IMG/VR virus record: IMGVR_UViG_3300033153_005864
Coordinates: 1 to 29,779 of that record
Source: a virus
Length of the DNA: 29,779 nucleotides
Strand: one strand, 5' to 3'
Below, piece by piece: positions 29,101 to 29,779 of the stretch. Numbering within the stretch: position 1 is the stretch's first letter; each line of letters starts with the position of its first letter. Below the pieces are notes generated by a model that searched no databases, was not told the origin of the DNA, and saw nothing but the letters and a program-made list of their open reading frames with translations. Made by a program: the position numbers and the translations under genes.

Positions 29101-29449
29101 GTTCATTTCTTTTAAGCTTCTGGCTCCACGTCTCGGTAGACGCTATAACAGGGGTGATCTGCCTACGCAGAGCAGCCATACGCTGGTTGACCTGATCCAT
29201 AGCCCTCGCGTCGCCACGGAGGGAAAACTTTAGTATGTCTAACTGAGCTATCTGCTTCTTGACGGATGCAGTGGTGGTGATACCTAGGGATTTGAACTGA
29301 GCTTCCCGCTTACTCAATGCCTTAGCGGCGCTTGAAGATATAGCAGCATCGGAGCGCTTAAACGCTCCACGGACCTTGTCGAGGTCCCGCTTGAGACTCT
29401 TCAAGTCTATTATGACTCTTGCAGCTATGGCTCCAGCATCAAAGGCCAT
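26189..29449 (-). CDS. Tail tape measure protein (1086 aa)
   Basis: The ATG at 29449 (MAFDAGAIAARVIIDL) has GGGTAAAGGATA upstream and overlaps the previous stop. Residues about 1-130 are coiled coil. About 130-290 is the conserved TP901-type tape-measure core (KAADTSEQFAMRLSTVL; TNLSAVLEGGADDV; EETSIQVQRMLSAGAGAADL). Two hydrophobic regions lie near 345-410 and 985-1012. Long coiled coils fill 430-850, and a Gly-rich tail ends in FKEGTDYVPYTGDYKLHTGE. The protein sets tail length and is ejected ahead of DNA. At 1086 residues, and taking the usual rule of about 1.5 angstrom per residue, it suggests a tail of roughly 150 nm. Confidence 0.93.
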   Translation of the reverse strand: MAFDAGAIAARVIIDLKSLKRDLDKVRGAFKRSDAAISSSAAKALSKREAQFKSLGITTTASVKKQIAQLDILKFSLRGDARAMDQVNQRMAALRRQITPVIASTETWSQKLKRNEHALNRVAMSATLFGAAITAAIGLTARTFIKAADTSEQFAMRLSTVLKSQAEGSRLFQAMAKHAAAVPHEYEKIMGAATNLSAVLEGGADDVIKWMPLISDLAAVTRHTFEETSIQVQRMLSAGAGAADLFRESGTTAMMGFRDGVHYTIAETRKIMMDAWTDPESKFRGAAKKMARTWTGLMSMMRDKWFRLRNIFMAESGAFDVLRGLFMSLNEWLDEGMEGFERFSKVWGAWIIGATVAIGTIGAINLAFGSLTLTISNLVIAMTALDISMKTLWLTLGGALVVLPLVVGGIATYIAKSRAATEADKRHIESLVSKLEALQNLQKQYDKVSNAMDGSVDAELRVLSVTEALIKAATDLGVPLATIRKNMDNLVPIGAGRALDEKEDQLSRLRGALAALRRELIVPLVVPRGRGGIDTSPLASVAPPGWSGPDLQRRKEILKRIQNLRLEERALESQVEVIGRIKSMMEGMGTSVVNAWTESRMAMLRYEAGLGTVIENLGQAGIKVNQLREYYEALAGKKTRTSDEEKALGEVYIQLVEKEKEMQSYWDQIKGSVSGVYEKVKGLFSLEEGYFKNIASLERQIEIVSTKDTIARRTLQAHHEFEIAVNSAKGTVNEVSLLKELAEVRLMAALEGIRKDAAAITARNEERELRERLKREKEEYAKSYEGQLASRHIMTEEAFNKEMALLDGFYAEAKRRNDVFVMEAVDKRREMLRGVGTGANWEMTEAQQSAATMESAWANAFDAMARRGANFKDIMKGLFKDIGNAVIRQWANTMAKYVAKMLQTEQTTLTIQKLFAKSKLAVSASVATKQVWLDRWAFLQKKAMWVVEKAWLGMKAAWEVGVAVWTATAKYISAHAHIPYAGLAVGLAFAAAAVGAIAASKNFKEGTDYVPYTGDYKLHTGESVTPASDSKAPGEGGSDGVKIWNFVTDEATARNMASRAGRDVIVNIISEDTMNNGPIRKAIQGA

Positions 29450-29779
29450 TATCCTTTACCCTTCTGCTCTAGTTTCTGCCAGTTCTCGTCAACCACTTCG
29501 GCCTGTGTCTTACGAGATTCAAGCCTACCAATCTCTTTTTCCATAACAGATATGGCTCTCTTGTAATCCTTACCCTCAATGGCTCCAAGTCGAGCAGCCC
29601 ACGCTCGGCTTTGGTCTAGCCTTATAGACTGTATCCTGGCCTCCCTCCCCCAGAACTCTAAATCCCGCGCATCGAGATTCAATAAGTCCCTGAAGGAGAA
29701 GAGGCCAGGAAACGAACGGGCAATCAGGGCGAAGCTTTTTCCTCGCCCTCGGGCTTTTTTGACGCTTCATCGTCCTTCT
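29449..29779 (-). CDS. Tail assembly chaperone GT, frameshift product (3' part)
   Basis: This is the -1 frame that joins the frame of the G-like gene at the slippery site 29754-29760. It then reads ARGRGKSFALIARSFPG and LNLDARDLEFWGREARIQSI, and ends at 29449 on the tape measure start: 101 residues after the shift. The frame is closed by a TGA just upstream of the slippery site (about 29767-29769) and has no ATG or GTG before 29682 (a TTG), so independent translation is unlikely. In lambda, gpGT binds the tape measure and major tail protein during tail assembly. Size and position agree. The 5' part lies outside the window. Confidence 0.75.
29724..29779 (-). CDS. Tail assembly chaperone G, C-terminal end (partial)
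   Basis: The zero frame at the right edge reads KDDEASKKPEGEEKASP and stops at 29724-29726. The highly charged end and the position directly before the frameshifted partner and the tape measure gene match the C-terminus of lambda gpG-type chaperones. Only 17 residues are visible, so identity rests on the slippery site and gene order. Confidence 0.6.
   Translation of the reverse strand, partial: KDDEASKKPEGEEKASP
29754..29760 (-). promoter_or_regulatory. Programmed -1 ribosomal frameshift site (A AAA AAG)
   Basis: On the minus strand the zero-frame codons TCA AAA AAG form a perfect X XXY YYZ heptamer, A AAA AAG, in the correct register. Slipping back one base continues into the GT frame. The G-frame stop follows ten codons later. 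GC-rich bases (GCCCGAGGGCGAGG) directly downstream contain a CCC/GGG hairpin, GCCCGAGGGC, that could stimulate slipping. Confidence 0.75.

Noticed and set aside
29576-29770. Independent 64-codon minus-strand gene starting at the ATG near 29770
   Set aside because: This is the third frame across the G/GT junction; the charged G ending and the T frame are better explained by the slippery site, and the ATG has no suitable gene context.
1-29779. CRISPR array, insertion sequence, integrase or attachment site
   Set aside because: No regularly spaced repeats, transposase-like or integrase-like motifs or terminal inverted repeats were found in the window.

Overview
This window is part of a double-stranded DNA bacteriophage genome with a lambda-like long non-contractile tail (siphovirus type). 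The evidence is a tail series running from a frameshifted chaperone pair through tape measure, M-like and L-like tip proteins and an NlpC/P60 protein to a J-like hub, next to a phage-type replication and recombination block. No integrase, repressor/antirepressor pair, terminase, portal or capsid gene is in view, so lifestyle cannot be decided. The host is not identifiable. A lipoprotein with a lipobox beside a holin-like protein, and two further exported proteins, fit a Gram-negative host. Genes are packed tightly, with good AGGAG-type ribosome sites and many ATGA, GTGA or TAATG stop/start overlaps.

Layout. Positions 1-15641 are all read on the plus strand. The block opens with the end of a sliding-clamp-like protein, followed by many small unknown genes and an XRE-type regulator (2670). 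Then come an Fe-S XPD/DinG-like helicase (2938), a tRNA-like element (4717-4843), and a structured leader in front of an abundant-looking replication-module protein (5260). Next are a PD-(D/E)XK nuclease (6295), a Sak4/AAA_24-like ATPase (8275), an ERCC4/XPF-type nuclease (9239) and a deoxyribosyltransferase-like protein (10082). The block also holds an 860-residue protein that fuses a family-4 uracil-DNA glycosylase to a proofreading family-A DNA polymerase (11403). A two-way terminator at 15648-15691 separates this from the minus-strand block (29779 down to 15714). In transcription order that block holds the tail chaperone G and its -1 frameshift product GT, tape measure, M-like, L-like, NlpC/P60 and J-like proteins, a fibre-like protein, two exported proteins (one with FN3 and LamG domains), a Gly/Arg-rich small protein, a holin-like protein and a lipoprotein. 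No endolysin is recognisable here.

How the genes fit together. Clamp, polymerase, helicase, RecA-fold ATPase and two nucleases make a self-contained replication, repair and annealing set. Fusing UDG to the polymerase suggests uracil surveillance at the fork. The minus block builds the tail and host-contact tip and ends in lysis genes.

Most unusual points: (1) the L-like tip protein keeps the four cysteines of the lambda gpL metal site, but they are split by about 460 residues carrying three related beta-rich domains; (2) an in-register A AAA AAG slippery site with the downstream frame lacking its own good start; (3) a tRNA-like structure too large for a normal tRNA; (4) a small alpha/beta module that recurs in several early proteins, once as an internal duplication and once fused to a nuclease; (5) the UDG-polymerase fusion. 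No stretch longer than 300 bases lacks a gene.
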